Part shown: in pieces, positions 1-8,136 of the stretch
Layout: each line of letters begins with the position of its first letter
Position numbering within the stretch: the first letter of the stretch is position 1
From: Scleroderma bovista
Lineage: Eukaryota > Basidiomycota > Agaricomycetes > Boletales > Sclerodermataceae
Reading direction: 5' to 3'
Length of the DNA stretch: 18,382 nt
Assembly: GCA_037178675.1 (NCBI GenBank)
Contig: JAYMGJ010000697.1
Span: forward strand, 1-18,382
Position numbers and translations under genes: made by a program
The notes under the pieces: generated by a model
The model's input: only the letters and a program-made list of their open reading frames with translations
Databases searched by the model: none
What the model was told of the DNA's origin: nothing

Positions 1-178
1 CCTGGTGTGAGTCAAAGTGTGGATTTGGTCAGAGTAATAACCCAAACACAACACCAACAAAGGACTATGAAAATGTGCGAGTGGTGGTTTACCTCTGTGG
101 TGTCCAGAGAGGATGTGCTGAGGAGGGGGGAAGGGGATCAACATCAACAGGGTGATGCAGACAATGATGCAGGATACT
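1..178. repeat. Fragment resembling a retroelement leader
   Basis: No convincing gene. A stretch at about 69-125 (containing AAAATGTG, GAGTGGTGGT and GGATGTGCTG in that order) resembles the minus strand of about 13225-13295, which lies next to the LTR-like block at 13405-14288. I infer a fragment of the 5' leader of that element family. The short open frames here have no recognisable domain and probably are not genes. Confidence 0.35.
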
Positions 179-760
179 CACAGCATTAAAGTACAAAAAA
201 AGAGAAGGGAGTAAGCAGAATTTGTCAAGGATTGGTAAGAGCTTTGTAAGGGGTTTGTAAGCGATCAGTAAGCAAGGGATAAGCAGGAATGAGTAAGCAT
301 AGGGAGCATGAATAAGCTGCTGAGTAAAGGAATGAGTAAGCTGCATGACAAGACTGATTGGTAAGGGAGTGAGTCATCAGCTGAGTAATATACCAAAAAT
401 GCGAAAGGGATAGAGTAATACTGATGACAAGAGAGCATCAGTAAGCAAGGGATGAGTCACTGCACAGCAGAAGGAGTCATTGATGCACAGCCTAAGAAGT
501 TTGATGGGGGGCTGTGTACCATCAGGAATTTGATGGGACAACAATGGGGAAGATCTGAGATAAATAGGGGGATTGAACCGAGACAAAACAGCCACAAGAA
601 GGGTACCAGGGGTCCAGAGATCTTTTGGGGGGTCAGCATACACTAAGGTATAGTGCATGTGTTCTAGTGCCGCTGAAGTGCAACCATGGGCTCCCTTGAT
701 GAGCTCTCTTCTGGGAAAGAACAAGAAAGGGTTCTTCTTCCTAATAGCACTATAAAGTGG
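179..760 (-). repeat. Repeat copy C, main arm (inverted copy of 15864-16456)
   Basis: Read on the minus strand this block matches 15864-16456 almost base for base (about 97 percent by eye), including the clusters of CTTACCAAT and TGACTCA motifs. Homology stops abruptly at 179 and at 760. At 760 it gives way to a gene fragment absent from copies A and B. The minus-strand frame at 377-724 is open in both C and B, but their few differences mostly change amino acids, so I do not call it a gene. The rest of this copy is at 10315-10358. Confidence 0.85.
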
Positions 761-984
761 CCTGAGATACCAGCATCCAATGAGGATTTCAGTGGATCCA
801 GTCTGCAGTCAGCTTCTGGCCCTTCCAGAGTTACTTCCCCTGCTCAGGAGACTTCCACCCAAGGAAGGGACCCTAATTCTCTTAGTCAGTTGCACAGCTC
901 TCACACTAGTACAGAGAGCACTTCTACTGGGCCTGTTTCACCTGGGGTTCAAGTACTTCCTGGTATGCAGCGATTCCCCTCATT
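761..984 (+). pseudogene. Captured host gene fragment, upstream part (Ser/Thr/Pro-rich)
   Basis: This is an open frame rich in Ser, Thr, Pro and Gln with no recognised domain. It begins exactly where repeat homology ends (761), so the native start codon and 5' exons are missing. The ATG at 686 lies in the repeat and is not the gene's own start. The frame is cut at 984 by the gypsy element. Removing the element and one copy of TCATT joins it in frame to the sequence from 8767 onward, so both halves belong to one gene that was open when the element inserted. The low-complexity sequence looks like a disordered linker before the C-terminal PH-like domain encoded at 9479-9817. Confidence 0.65.
980..984 (+). 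other. Left target-site duplication (TCATT) of the gypsy element
   Basis: TCATT precedes the left LTR and is repeated exactly at 8762-8766 after the right LTR. A 5-bp duplication is normal for Ty3/gypsy integrases and fixes both element ends. Confidence 0.95.
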
Positions 985-1609
985 TGTCATGACCGTGACA
1001 TCCGATCACCCTGTACCCTATTGTCCGATCGCGTCCACACGTTCGCCGCCCGTTTTATTGTATGTACTCCCTTTTCCGTTTCTCTCTATCTGTCCTGTAT
1101 CGCCACCGATCGGTGAGCGTGTTGTCCGTTCTGTCTCCCTGTACGATTACCTAATATGTTTCCTTTCTTGTTTCCGGTTACTATACGTTCCCGTCCCATT
1201 GCATTACTAATACGATACCTATCGGTAATCTGGTTATCGCACTTACCATACTTACTCAGCGCGCAGCGCGTCTGCGCTCGTCGTTCGTCGGTAATCCCGA
1301 CTTCCCGTACATCGCCTCATCCGTTCCATTCAGTATAAATACCTAGATACTCGGTCTGTTGTAGTTTCAGTTCGAATATTGAATAAGATACTTCTTCTCT
1401 GTTCTCCCTTTGCACTCTCCGTCTCTGTCTCGTGCAAGCACTCGGTCGTAGACCGTTTACCCTCGGGCTCTCCGTTAGACCCTCGGTTGGCCTTCCTATT
1501 ACTCGGGAAGCGCGACTACGCTACGTAGTATCTCGGTCTTACCGCTAGGCCAACCTCTGACCCCCAGACCCCCCGTAGAGATCAGATCGGTGAAGAACCG
1601 GTCTTGACA
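985..1609 (+). repeat. Left (5') LTR of the gypsy element
   Basis: 625 bp, starts TGTCATGACC, ends GGTCTTGACA, and aligns without gaps to 8137-8761. It contains TATAAAT at 1334-1340. The probable RNA start is at 1369, deduced from self-primer complementarity. It keeps ten CpGs that are TpG or CpA in the right LTR, and has lost one that the right LTR keeps. Confidence 0.97.
1334..1379 (+). promoter_or_regulatory. LTR core promoter and inferred transcript 5' end
   Basis: TATAAAT lies at 1334-1340. Thirty-five bases after its first base begins the 11-mer AGTTCGAATAT (1369-1379), the exact reverse complement of 1612-1622 just past the LTR. In Tf1-type elements the primer is the first 11 nt of the mRNA, so 1369 is the likely +1. 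The equivalent TATA in the right LTR is at 8486-8492 and the 11-mer is at 8521-8531. Confidence 0.75.
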
Positions 1610-1611
1610 GT

Positions 1612-1622
1612 ATATTCGAACT
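1612..1622 (+). other. Self-priming primer binding site
   Basis: ATATTCGAACT pairs perfectly over 11 nt with the inferred 5' end of the element's own RNA (1369-1379) and no further: the flanking bases mismatch on both sides. There is no TGG start typical of tRNA-primed sites. It sits two bases (GT) after the LTR end, the usual spacing when integrase trims two nucleotides. Confidence 0.8.
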
Positions 1623-1650
1623 CTAGCCTTGTACGAGTTCACAATCACCC

Positions 1651-2985
1651 ATGTCCAGGACAATTCAAACTCGCTCGCGCACTGCTCGCGCAAACAACCC
1701 AGAACCCTCAGCATCCAACACTCGTCGGGCTGCTGCATTGAGCGCTCTGACTAGTCTCAGGTGCTCACCCGACTCTGTCTCCCAGTTCCAAGGCTTCTCC
1801 ACTCGGAGAGCCTCCTCCCCCGCTCAACGTCGCCCACCTGGGGCCTTCGTCAAAGATCTCGGCGATGATCTAGGTGATGACCATCCCGGTGACGATGGTC
1901 CCGGAGGTGATGGTCCTGACGACCCCAACGACCCCAACCCTGATGATGGTGGTGAAGACCCCATTGAAGGCATCCCCAACCAAGAAGAGGCTGGTCTAGT
2001 CATCTTTAACAACCTCTCCATCGCTATCGACAGACTCACGCGGTCTTTGTGCTCATCTGAGTCTTCGCCTCGCACCAAGGTGCGCGAACCCGATACCTTC
2101 GACGGTACCGATCCAAAGAAGCTTCGCACATTCTTAGTCCAGTGCGAGCTCAACTTCCAGGACCGACCAAAGGCTTTTCGCACTGACCAAACCAAGGTCA
2201 CATTCACGCAATCGTACCTCAAAGGAATGGCTCTCGAATGGTTCGAGCCAGACCTACTCGGTGCAGGAGACCCCCTCAACCATCCGATCTGGATGACCGA
2301 TTGGGAAGAGTTCGTCATTGAACTCCAAACCACCTTCGGTCCCCACGACCCTGTTGCCGACACCAAGCATCAGCTCGACCACCTCCGTATGAAGGAAAAC
2401 CATCGTGCCAATCGATACGTGGTTGACTTCAACCGTATCACGTCTCAGGTTCGGGGCTATGGCGATGGCGCCTTGCGTCATCACTTCTACACAGGTCTCC
2501 CCGACCGAATCAAGGACGAGATAAGCCGTGTCGGTAAACTGTGCACTCTGAACGGTCTTCGCGTCCTCACACAGGAGATCGATGCCCGATATTGGGAACG
2601 CAAGGAAGAGGTCGCTCGTCAGAATAAGACCTCTACCAGCACTAGTACCAACACCCCCAACACCAAGTCGGGTAAGACCGACAAGGGTAAATCCTTGGGC
2701 AACACTGCCCAGTCCTCTTCGTCGTCAACCCCAACTCAGAAAGCCAACAAGTTGGGCAAGACTGCTGAGCTTTCGGACAAGCTCGGCAAGGACGGCAAGC
2801 TGACCTCTGAGGAACGCAAGCGCAGGTTCGACATGAATCTGTGCATGTTCTGTGGAGCAACTGGCCACAAGGCCAAGGACTGCCCCAAGTCAGGCTCTCG
2901 AGCAGCCAAGGCTAGGGCAGCTACTGCCGCTACCACAAACACATCGGAAGCCAAACCGACGGCCTCCACCGAGGCAAAAAAATAG
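1651..2985 (+). CDS. gag: Gag polyprotein of the Ty3/gypsy element
   Basis: 444 residues, intact. It forms the particle and packages element RNA. The N-terminal 60 residues are Arg/Ser-rich. A very acidic, Gly/Pro-rich stretch follows at about 69-110. The capsid-like region at about 145-315 includes conserved features such as FDGTDPKKLRTF and ALEWFEP. The Ser/Thr/Lys-rich part at about 325-390 is low complexity. One CCHC knuckle (C398, C401, H406, C411; spacing C-x2-C-x4-H-x4-C) lies near the C-terminus. The first ATG after the primer site is used, 28 bases beyond it. The last codons run through seven A residues into TAG, which form the -1 frameshift site. Unlike pol, this frame has no stops. 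Confidence 0.95.
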   Translation: MSRTIQTRSRTARANNPEPSASNTRRAAALSALTSLRCSPDSVSQFQGFSTRRASSPAQRRPPGAFVKDLGDDLGDDHPGDDGPGGDGPDDPNDPNPDDGGEDPIEGIPNQEEAGLVIFNNLSIAIDRLTRSLCSSESSPRTKVREPDTFDGTDPKKLRTFLVQCELNFQDRPKAFRTDQTKVTFTQSYLKGMALEWFEPDLLGAGDPLNHPIWMTDWEEFVIELQTTFGPHDPVADTKHQLDHLRMKENHRANRYVVDFNRITSQVRGYGDGALRHHFYTGLPDRIKDEISRVGKLCTLNGLRVLTQEIDARYWERKEEVARQNKTSTSTSTNTPNTKSGKTDKGKSLGNTAQSSSSSTPTQKANKLGKTAELSDKLGKDGKLTSEERKRRFDMNLCMFCGATGHKAKDCPKSGSRAAKARAATAATTNTSEAKPTASTEAKK

Positions 2986-3023
2986 ATAGCAACTCCCGAG
3001 ACTCCGCACAGAGTGGGAGTTGC
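2976..3023 (+). promoter_or_regulatory. Predicted -1 programmed ribosomal frameshift signal (A AAA AAA plus stem-loop)
   Basis: The heptamer A AAA AAA (2976-2982) is in the correct phase of the gag frame (GCA AAA AAA TAG). After a 6-nt spacer comes a stem of nine pairs (2989-2997 with 3015-3023), a 3-nt bulge, four more pairs (3001-3004 with 3011-3014) and a 6-nt loop. A -1 slip enters exactly the frame that carries the protease DSG motif. Heptamer, spacer and stem match the standard -1 frameshift arrangement. Function is inferred. Confidence 0.8.
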
Positions 3024-3355
3024 GTTGTTCCCGACTGTGCACCTATGGAGGCCTGACTCAATGCAGCCACTCTTTCCGACCCCAACTCTCTCTGACCTCA
3101 GGTTACTATCAGTGACCGCGATATACAGTCTTTTCCTGCGTTAGTAGATTCGGGTTCTACCCACTGTTTTGTAGATCCGTCATTTGCAAATATGAACACT
3201 CTTTCCACTTACTCGGTATCCCCGATCGTTCTCTGTCTATTCGACGGTACCACCACCACCATAATTACCGAAGCAACCGATCTACCTATCCGTTTTCCCT
3301 CTGGCGACGTCACCCTGATGACATTTTATGTCACCCCATTGGACTCTGACTGTAA
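2982..3355 (+). other. Protease (retropepsin) domain of pol
   Basis: Aspartic protease that would cut Gag-Pol. The catalytic triad DSG is at 3147-3155 in the context VDSGSTHCFVD. The frame is -1 relative to gag and is broken by TGA at 3054-3056 and 3093-3095, both before the active site. The frame changes between 3353 and 3356: the conserved LGHNWL segment after it reads only in the other frame, as expected from loss of one base. Confidence 0.85.
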
Positions 3356-4630
3356 GTTCTCGGACACAACTGGCTCACCCGATACAATCCGTCGATTGAC
3401 TGGGTACTGAGCAGTATCAAGTTCAGAACATCCACGCAACAAGTGCCAACCCTGAGCTCACTCCCCGACCCTGTAGCGCCCTCACCAAGCACACTGAGAC
3501 TCGACGACATGTCAGTCTCGTCTCCTTCCATGACCAACTTGCCTCAGGCTCCCGGTCTTCGGGCACCTCCTATCGCTCTCATCAATGCTGCAGCCTTTCT
3601 GAAGGCTTGTCAGCTAGATGGCTCTCAACAGTTCTCTATTCAGCTAAAGCCTGACGGCAGCTTTCGCGCTGCGTCGGTCGACGTTGCTCCCGACCTTTCC
3701 TCTGTCCCTGAGGCATACCACGACTTTGCCAACGTCTTTAGTAAGGCGAAAGCATCGGTACTCGCGCCTCATCAGGAATATGACCTTAAGATAGAACTGG
3801 AAGAAGGAGCGCCATTACCGCCCGGAAGACTCTATTCTCTCTCCCCCGTCGAACTCGAAACCCTTCGGGGATTCATCAACGAAAATCTACGCTTTGGTTT
3901 CATCCGTCCGACCTCATCCTCCCATGCAGCCCCTGTCCTCTTCATAAAGAAGAAGGACGGCTCTCTCCGACTTTGCGTCGACTACTGAGGACTCAACAAA
4001 ATATCAAAGAAGGATCGGTATCCCCTACCCCTCATCTCCGACCTACTCGACTCTCCGAGTCAAGCAAAGGTCTACACGAAAATTGATCTTCGACATGCTT
4101 ACCACCTGGTTCGCATTGCCGAAGGTGATGAGTGGAAAACCGCCTTCAGGACTCGCTATGGCTCGTATGAGTGGCAGGTGATGCCTTTCGGTCTCACCAA
4201 CGCCCCTGCAGCCTTTCAGCGGTTCGTCAACTTGGTCTTCGCGGACATGCTCAATGTCTGCGTCGTAGTCTACCTCGACGACATCTTAGTCTACTCGGAC
4301 AACATGGAGGACCATACCAAGCACATTCGGGAAGTGCTTCGGCAACTGCGCCAGCACAAGCTCTACGCCAAACCCGAAAAGTGTGAGTTCCATTCGGACT
4401 CAGTGAAGTACCTCGGGTACTTCCTTTCCCCCGATGGTTTGACGATGTCGCAAGACAAAGTCAAGACAATCTGCGATTGGCCCGAACCTCGCAAGGTGAA
4501 GGACATTCAGTCCTTCCTGGGCTTTGCGAACTTTTACCGTCGCTTTATATTCAATTACTCTGATATCGTGGTCCCACTAACTCGGTTGACACGGAAAGAT
4601 GCCCCCTGGGATTTCTCTGACGTTTGCCGA
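3356..4630 (+). other. Reverse transcriptase domain of pol
   Basis: Motifs in order: LGHNWL (linker after protease), LPPGRLYSLSPVELE (entry to RT), FIKKKDGSLRLCVDY, then a TGA at 3986-3988 immediately before GLNKI, the motif-A region KIDLRHAYH (catalytic Asp at 4085-4087), MPFGLTNAPAAFQ, and the catalytic YLDD box at 4271-4282. The catalytic Asp residues are intact. The only lethal change is the TGA, where relatives have Arg. Confidence 0.92.
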
Positions 4631-5080
4631 CGGTCATTCAACCAACTCAAGAAGGCCTTCACCACAGCTCCCATCCTTACCCATTTCCAGCCAGGCGCCC
4701 AACTGACAGTCGAGACCGACGCTTCGGACTACGCGATCGCCGGTATCCTATCCATCACAGGTTCGGATGATGAGATACGACCAATTGCGTTCTACTCTCG
4801 CACTCTAACCGCGCCCGAGCTGAACTACGATACACACGACAAGGAACTTCTCGCTATTTTCGAAGCCTTCAAGGCCTGGCGTCATTACCTGGAGGGCCCT
4901 GCCTTCCTGATTGACATCGTGACCAACCACAAAAATTTGGAGTACTTTTCTACCTCTAAGGTTCTCACCCGTCGGCAAGCCCGATGGTCGGAATACCTCT
5001 CCTCCTTTAACCTGATCATTTGTTTCCGACCTGGTAAACTTGGTGCAAAGCCCAACGCCTTGACTAGATGCTGGGACATC
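4631..5080 (+). other. RNase H domain of pol, with a probable catalytic Asp changed to Asn
   Basis: It removes the RNA strand during reverse transcription. TDAS (Asp at 4718-4720) and the ELL glutamate (4844-4846) are present. At 4925-4927 the segment normally reading TDHKNLEYF in this family reads TNHKNLEYF, so the third acidic residue is lost by GAC to AAC, a CpG to CpA change. Further CpG-type changes are seen in the RPGK...ALTR tail (Asp to Asn, Arg to Cys). The family comparisons are from memory. Confidence 0.8.
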
Positions 5081-5986
5081 TACCCCAAAGAGGGGGATAG
5101 GGGCTTTGCCCAAGTCAATCCACAGAACCTCCGACCGGTGTTCACGGCTGAACAGCTCACCGATTCCCTTCGCGCGACATACCTACACGCTCCAGTACTC
5201 AGAGCAAGTGCACTCATGGACGTCGAGCATCTCCACGCCGATATCCTAGCCAAACTCCTGACCGATCCCATTGCTAAAACCCACCTCTCGGACACATCGA
5301 ATCCCCGATGGTCGACCGATGAGACTGGCTATCTACGTCTCGATGGTCGCATATACGTCCCCGAGGCCGATGACCTACGTCTTCGTGTCCTCAGATACAA
5401 GCATGACCATCCCCTATCGGGACACTTCGGTCAGAATCGCACTCTAGAGCTCATTCGTCGCGAATACACATGGCCAGGCATTCGTACCTACGTAAAGGAC
5501 TACGTCAAGTCCTGCATGGCCTGCGCCTGAGCTAAGACGCCATGTCACCGACCCTATGGGATGCTCAAGCAATTACCGGTCCCCGACCGACCATGGAATT
5601 CCATCTCGATGGATTTCATTGAGCAGCTCCCGTCCTCATCTGGCTTCACAGCCATATTGGTAGTCATTGACCAACTATCAAAGCAAGCCATATTCATCCC
5701 GACTCATGACACAATAACCTCCCCTGAGCTCGCACAGCTCTTCTTACTCCACGTTTTTGCTAAGCACGGCGTCCCCGCGCACGTAACGTCTGACCGAGGC
5801 TCAGAGTTTGTTTCGCATTTCTTCCGTTCACTCGGTAAGGCCTTAGATATGAAATTACATTTCACTTCGGGCTATCACCCAGAAGGTGACGGACAGACCG
5901 AGCGAGCTAATCAAACACTCGAGCAATACCTCAGGTTGTACTGCAATTACCAGCAGGACAATTGGTCGGACCTACTACCTCTCGCA
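5081..5986 (+). other. Integrase (zinc-binding domain and DDE core), C-terminally deleted
   Basis: The HHCC zinc domain (HPLSGH through C-x2-C at 5513-5524) is followed at once by TGA 5528-5530. The catalytic core is complete to the third acidic residue: Asp in SMDFIEQLP (5612-5614), Asp in TSDRGSEF (5792-5794) and Glu in TERANQTLEQ (5900-5902), with D-35-E spacing. Similarity ends after LLPLA (5986). The rest of the core and the GPY/F module expected before the chromodomain are absent. Confidence 0.9.
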
Positions 5987-6833
5987 ACCAGCGACACCGA
6001 ATACAATACCGAATCGGTCACAACCTCCACCACCTCCCATCGAAGTCGATGGCGAACCCGAGTTCGAGATCACCGAGATCCTCGACTCAAAGTTCGACCG
6101 ATGTCGATGCCAATGCCCACTCCTCTACCTAGTTAGATGGGCTGGTTACGAATAGAGTTTAAAAGTCCAGTCCAGTCTGGTTTTTTTGCCTTTTTTGGAA
6201 GAGGACCGGACTGGACCGCTTTTGGAAGCCTGGGAATGGTTCATGGACTGCTTAAAGACTGGTCCAAAGTGGTTGCAACCGGTTTTCAAAAAGACCGGTC
6301 CAAAACTGCTAAAAAAACCAGTCCAAACCACTAAAAAACCGGTTTTTTTGCATTTTATTGATGTTTTTCACATCAAAGGTGTGTCAGATAGCATCTAAAT
6401 ACTATTTATAGACTGTAGTAATTATATACAAGTCATTATATATTTATTTGTGCCATATTTCATCCAAAAAGATCAGTTTTACACCTCTTAAGACCCACTG
6501 CAGGCCAAAATTAGCCTGTAATATAGGGGTTTTTATACCATATATGTATTGCTTACATAATGCAGTTGCAACCGGTTGCAACCAGTCTTTTTCATCATTT
6601 TCAAAAGTAGGCAACTGGCAACTGCAGTCTGGTTGCGACCAGTCCAGTCCAGTCCAGTTTCTGGTCTTTTTGCGGTCCTATGGACTGGACTTTTAAACTC
6701 TAGTTACGAAGGTACCAACGAAGAAACATCTTGGTTGATTGCGACCGAGCTAGGACACGCATCAGAACTTGTGGCCGACTATCACAAAGCCTACCCGACT
6801 AAGCCAGGCCCCTTAGAAAGCCTCTCACGCTAA
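5987..6833 (+). other. C-terminal chromodomain of pol, split by a MITE
   Basis: The frame after the deletion encodes a Pro-rich linker, then EFEITEILDSK, LYLVRWAGYE (to 6152) and, beyond the MITE, TNEETSWLIATEL through the C-terminus ending at TAA 6831-6833. The pattern of aromatic and acidic residues matches chromodomains that guide chromovirus integrase to modified histones. Both halves are in the same frame because insert plus duplication is 558 bp, but the MITE's first three bases are TAG, so translation stops there. Confidence 0.88.
6153..6702. mobile_element. hAT-like MITE, 550 bp, nested in the pol chromodomain
   Basis: It has perfect 22-bp terminal inverted repeats (6153-6174 and 6681-6702) starting TAGAGTTTAAAA, flanked by an exact 8-bp duplication GTTACGAA (6145-6152 and 6703-6710). 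An 8-bp duplication and ends fitting YARNG point to the hAT superfamily. There is no coding capacity, so it is non-autonomous. The interior has many copies of GACTGG/CCAGTC and CCGGTT near both ends, and an 18-bp perfect palindrome at 6565-6582, plausible transposase sites. Confidence 0.92.
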
Positions 6834-6904
6834 GTCTTTCAGATCACCAAACAAAGTCTATTGATAGTATACAAAAACTAAATACATTTACAAGTACAAT
6901 CTGA

Positions 6905-7972
6905 CTACTCAGACTCGCCCTCGCCGTCTTCGTCCCCCGACTCTTTGCCTTCCCCGTCCGTCTCATCCGACTCCTCCTGCTCCTCACTCTCCTCGGGCTT
7001 TGCTTTGCCCTTGCCCTTCGGGTCCCTCGCATCTGCGACCCTCTTCGTTTCCCAGGCGATCCCTTCCACCTTTCGACCGAGCTTCACCAGCTCTCTGGTG
7101 TTGCGGTCGATCGCCGCCACGATGACCCCGAGTCGGCGGTCTAGGGCCAGCGCGACTGGGTCCGGGCGATTTGATGGCCCAGCCACCGAGAACCCTCCCG
7201 TCGCCACCTCAATCTCCTCCATACTCGCGGCATCGGCGACTGTCTTCCTCGTCCGCTTCCTCTTTTCCCCTCCTCTCGGCGATGTGTTCACTTCTGCCAC
7301 CTTCTCGCTCTGCTTCCTTTTCTCCCCACTCGCCGACCTCTCCATCGCCGCCGTCGTAATCTCGAAGGTGCATTTGATCTTGGATCATTGACACTGACTG
7401 CAAGTCGGCGTGCGCGCACTGTCGGCCAGTTTGCACTCGGCACCGTGGCCACTTTGCCTGCACTGGTCACAAGGGGGCCTGAACCCCATGATGCCCGTGT
7501 TGGAACGGGCAGTGACCTGACGAGGCTAATCAAACAATAAGTCAGCGAAACCAAATAAAAATATTAATTGGTCACGCACCTTTGGCTTCGGCCCCAGTCC
7601 CAGACACTCCCGCATCGCCTCACCAGCTGCCAGCGACTCTGCCTTCTCCCTCGCCCTCACCTCTGCTTCGGCCTTACGCCTCGCCTCGAAATCAGCCTGC
7701 GCTTTCGCCTCGGCGACCTTCTTTGCCTGCTCCTCGGCCTTCCGCTTCTCCTCGGCGACTCTTCTCGCCTCCTCCTCAGCCTTCTTCTTCGCAGCCTCTT
7801 CTGCCAACCTCTTCGCCTCTTGCTCGGCTGCCTGTTTCATCAATCGCTCCCAACGTCTCCGCGATTGCTCGTCAAACTTTGCAATCTGGACTTGTATCGA
7901 GTCGGTCGGTTTCCCTTCCAACTCAGGCGAAGTGGCGCGTGTCCAATCAATGTTGTTGTTGCCAGTGGACAT
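6905..7972 (-). pseudogene. Antisense spliced gene inside the retrotransposon: coiled-coil, six-Cys cluster, acidic tail
   Basis: Exon 1 is 7972-7580 (131 codons, start in context AACCATGT). The intron is 7526-7579 (54 nt, GTGCGT...TAG, CTGAC branch site 16 nt before the 3' end). Exon 2 is 7525-6905, with phase 0 kept. Residues about 25-120 are a Glu/Lys/Ala/Arg heptad-rich coiled coil. Residues 150-183 hold six cysteines spaced C-x2-C-x8-C-x10-C-x2-C-x6-C, like a fungal Zn2Cys6 cluster except for x8 instead of x6. A basic GEKRKRTRK follows, probably nuclear targeting, and the tail is Glu/Asp-rich. One TGA (7387-7385, codon 178) falls inside the cluster where CGA is likely ancestral. It converges on pol, 71 bp apart. 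Function is unknown; a nucleic-acid- or chromatin-binding accessory protein is an inference. Confidence 0.75.
7526..7579 (-). other. Intron of the antisense gene
   Basis: Minus-strand GTGCGT donor, CTGAC branch, TAG acceptor, 54 nt. Removing it joins exon 1 in phase to the Cys-rich exon. Reading through it gives a stop at its acceptor. Confidence 0.75.
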
Positions 7973-8033
7973 GGTTAATCAAGTAGTTAGGAAAGAAGAG
8001 GATTTGTTGGGTTACCGTCACCGAAGGCCAGTC

Positions 8034-8040
8034 TTATATA
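8034..8040 (-). promoter_or_regulatory. TATA box of the antisense gene
   Basis: TATATAA on the minus strand, 62-68 bases upstream of the ATG at 7972 and outside the LTR, gives this gene a plausible promoter of its own. Confidence 0.6.
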
Positions 8041-8123
8041 CGCCCTAACCGATTTTCGAACCCAGACAATGGTCGCACACAATCGGTGTGGAACACGCAT
8101 TGCAGCCTCGTGGGCTCGGCCCT

Positions 8124-8134
8124 AAGAGGGGGAT
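8124..8134 (+). other. Polypurine tract
   Basis: AAGAGGGGGAT followed by AC and then the right LTR. Position and composition are those of a plus-strand primer. The AC mirrors the GT found after the left LTR. Confidence 0.85.
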
Positions 8135-8136
8135 AC

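Larger units (their letters stand above)
2982..6833 (+). pseudogene. pol: Pol polyprotein (PR-RT-RH-IN-chromodomain), degraded
   Basis: Pol supplies the enzymes for reverse transcription and integration. It starts in the -1 frame relative to gag, shifts once more near 3354 (1-nt deletion), and returns to the first pol frame after a deletion near 5986-6000. In-frame TGA codons lie at 3054, 3093, 3986 and 5528. In each case the family normally has Arg or tolerates it, and CGA to TGA explains the change. A 550-bp MITE splits the chromodomain, which ends at TAA 6831-6833. No single mutation accounts for all this damage, so the copy cannot make Pol on its own. Confidence 0.95.

Noticed and set aside
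377..724. Open frame in copy C (and at 15870-16247 in copy B) as a gene
   Set aside because: The copies are nearly identical, and the few differences mostly change amino acids. Copy A does not preserve the frame. It looks like chance openness in pyrimidine-rich repeat DNA.
686..760. ATG at 686 as the start of the captured gene
   Set aside because: It lies in the repeat arm shared with copy B, not in the captured gene.
1612..1630. tRNA primer binding site
   Set aside because: No TGG start and no match I can place to a tRNA 3' end. The exact self-complementarity to the RNA start explains the site better.
3351..3358. A second programmed frameshift between protease and RT
   Set aside because: No slippery heptamer or stem is present. 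Loss of one base in an otherwise damaged pol is simpler.
6945..7391. Plus-strand frames at 6945-7391 and 7568-7986 as genes
   Set aside because: They are shadows of the antisense gene: Ser/Leu/Pro-rich because they mirror its Lys/Glu/Arg-rich coiled coil and acidic tail.
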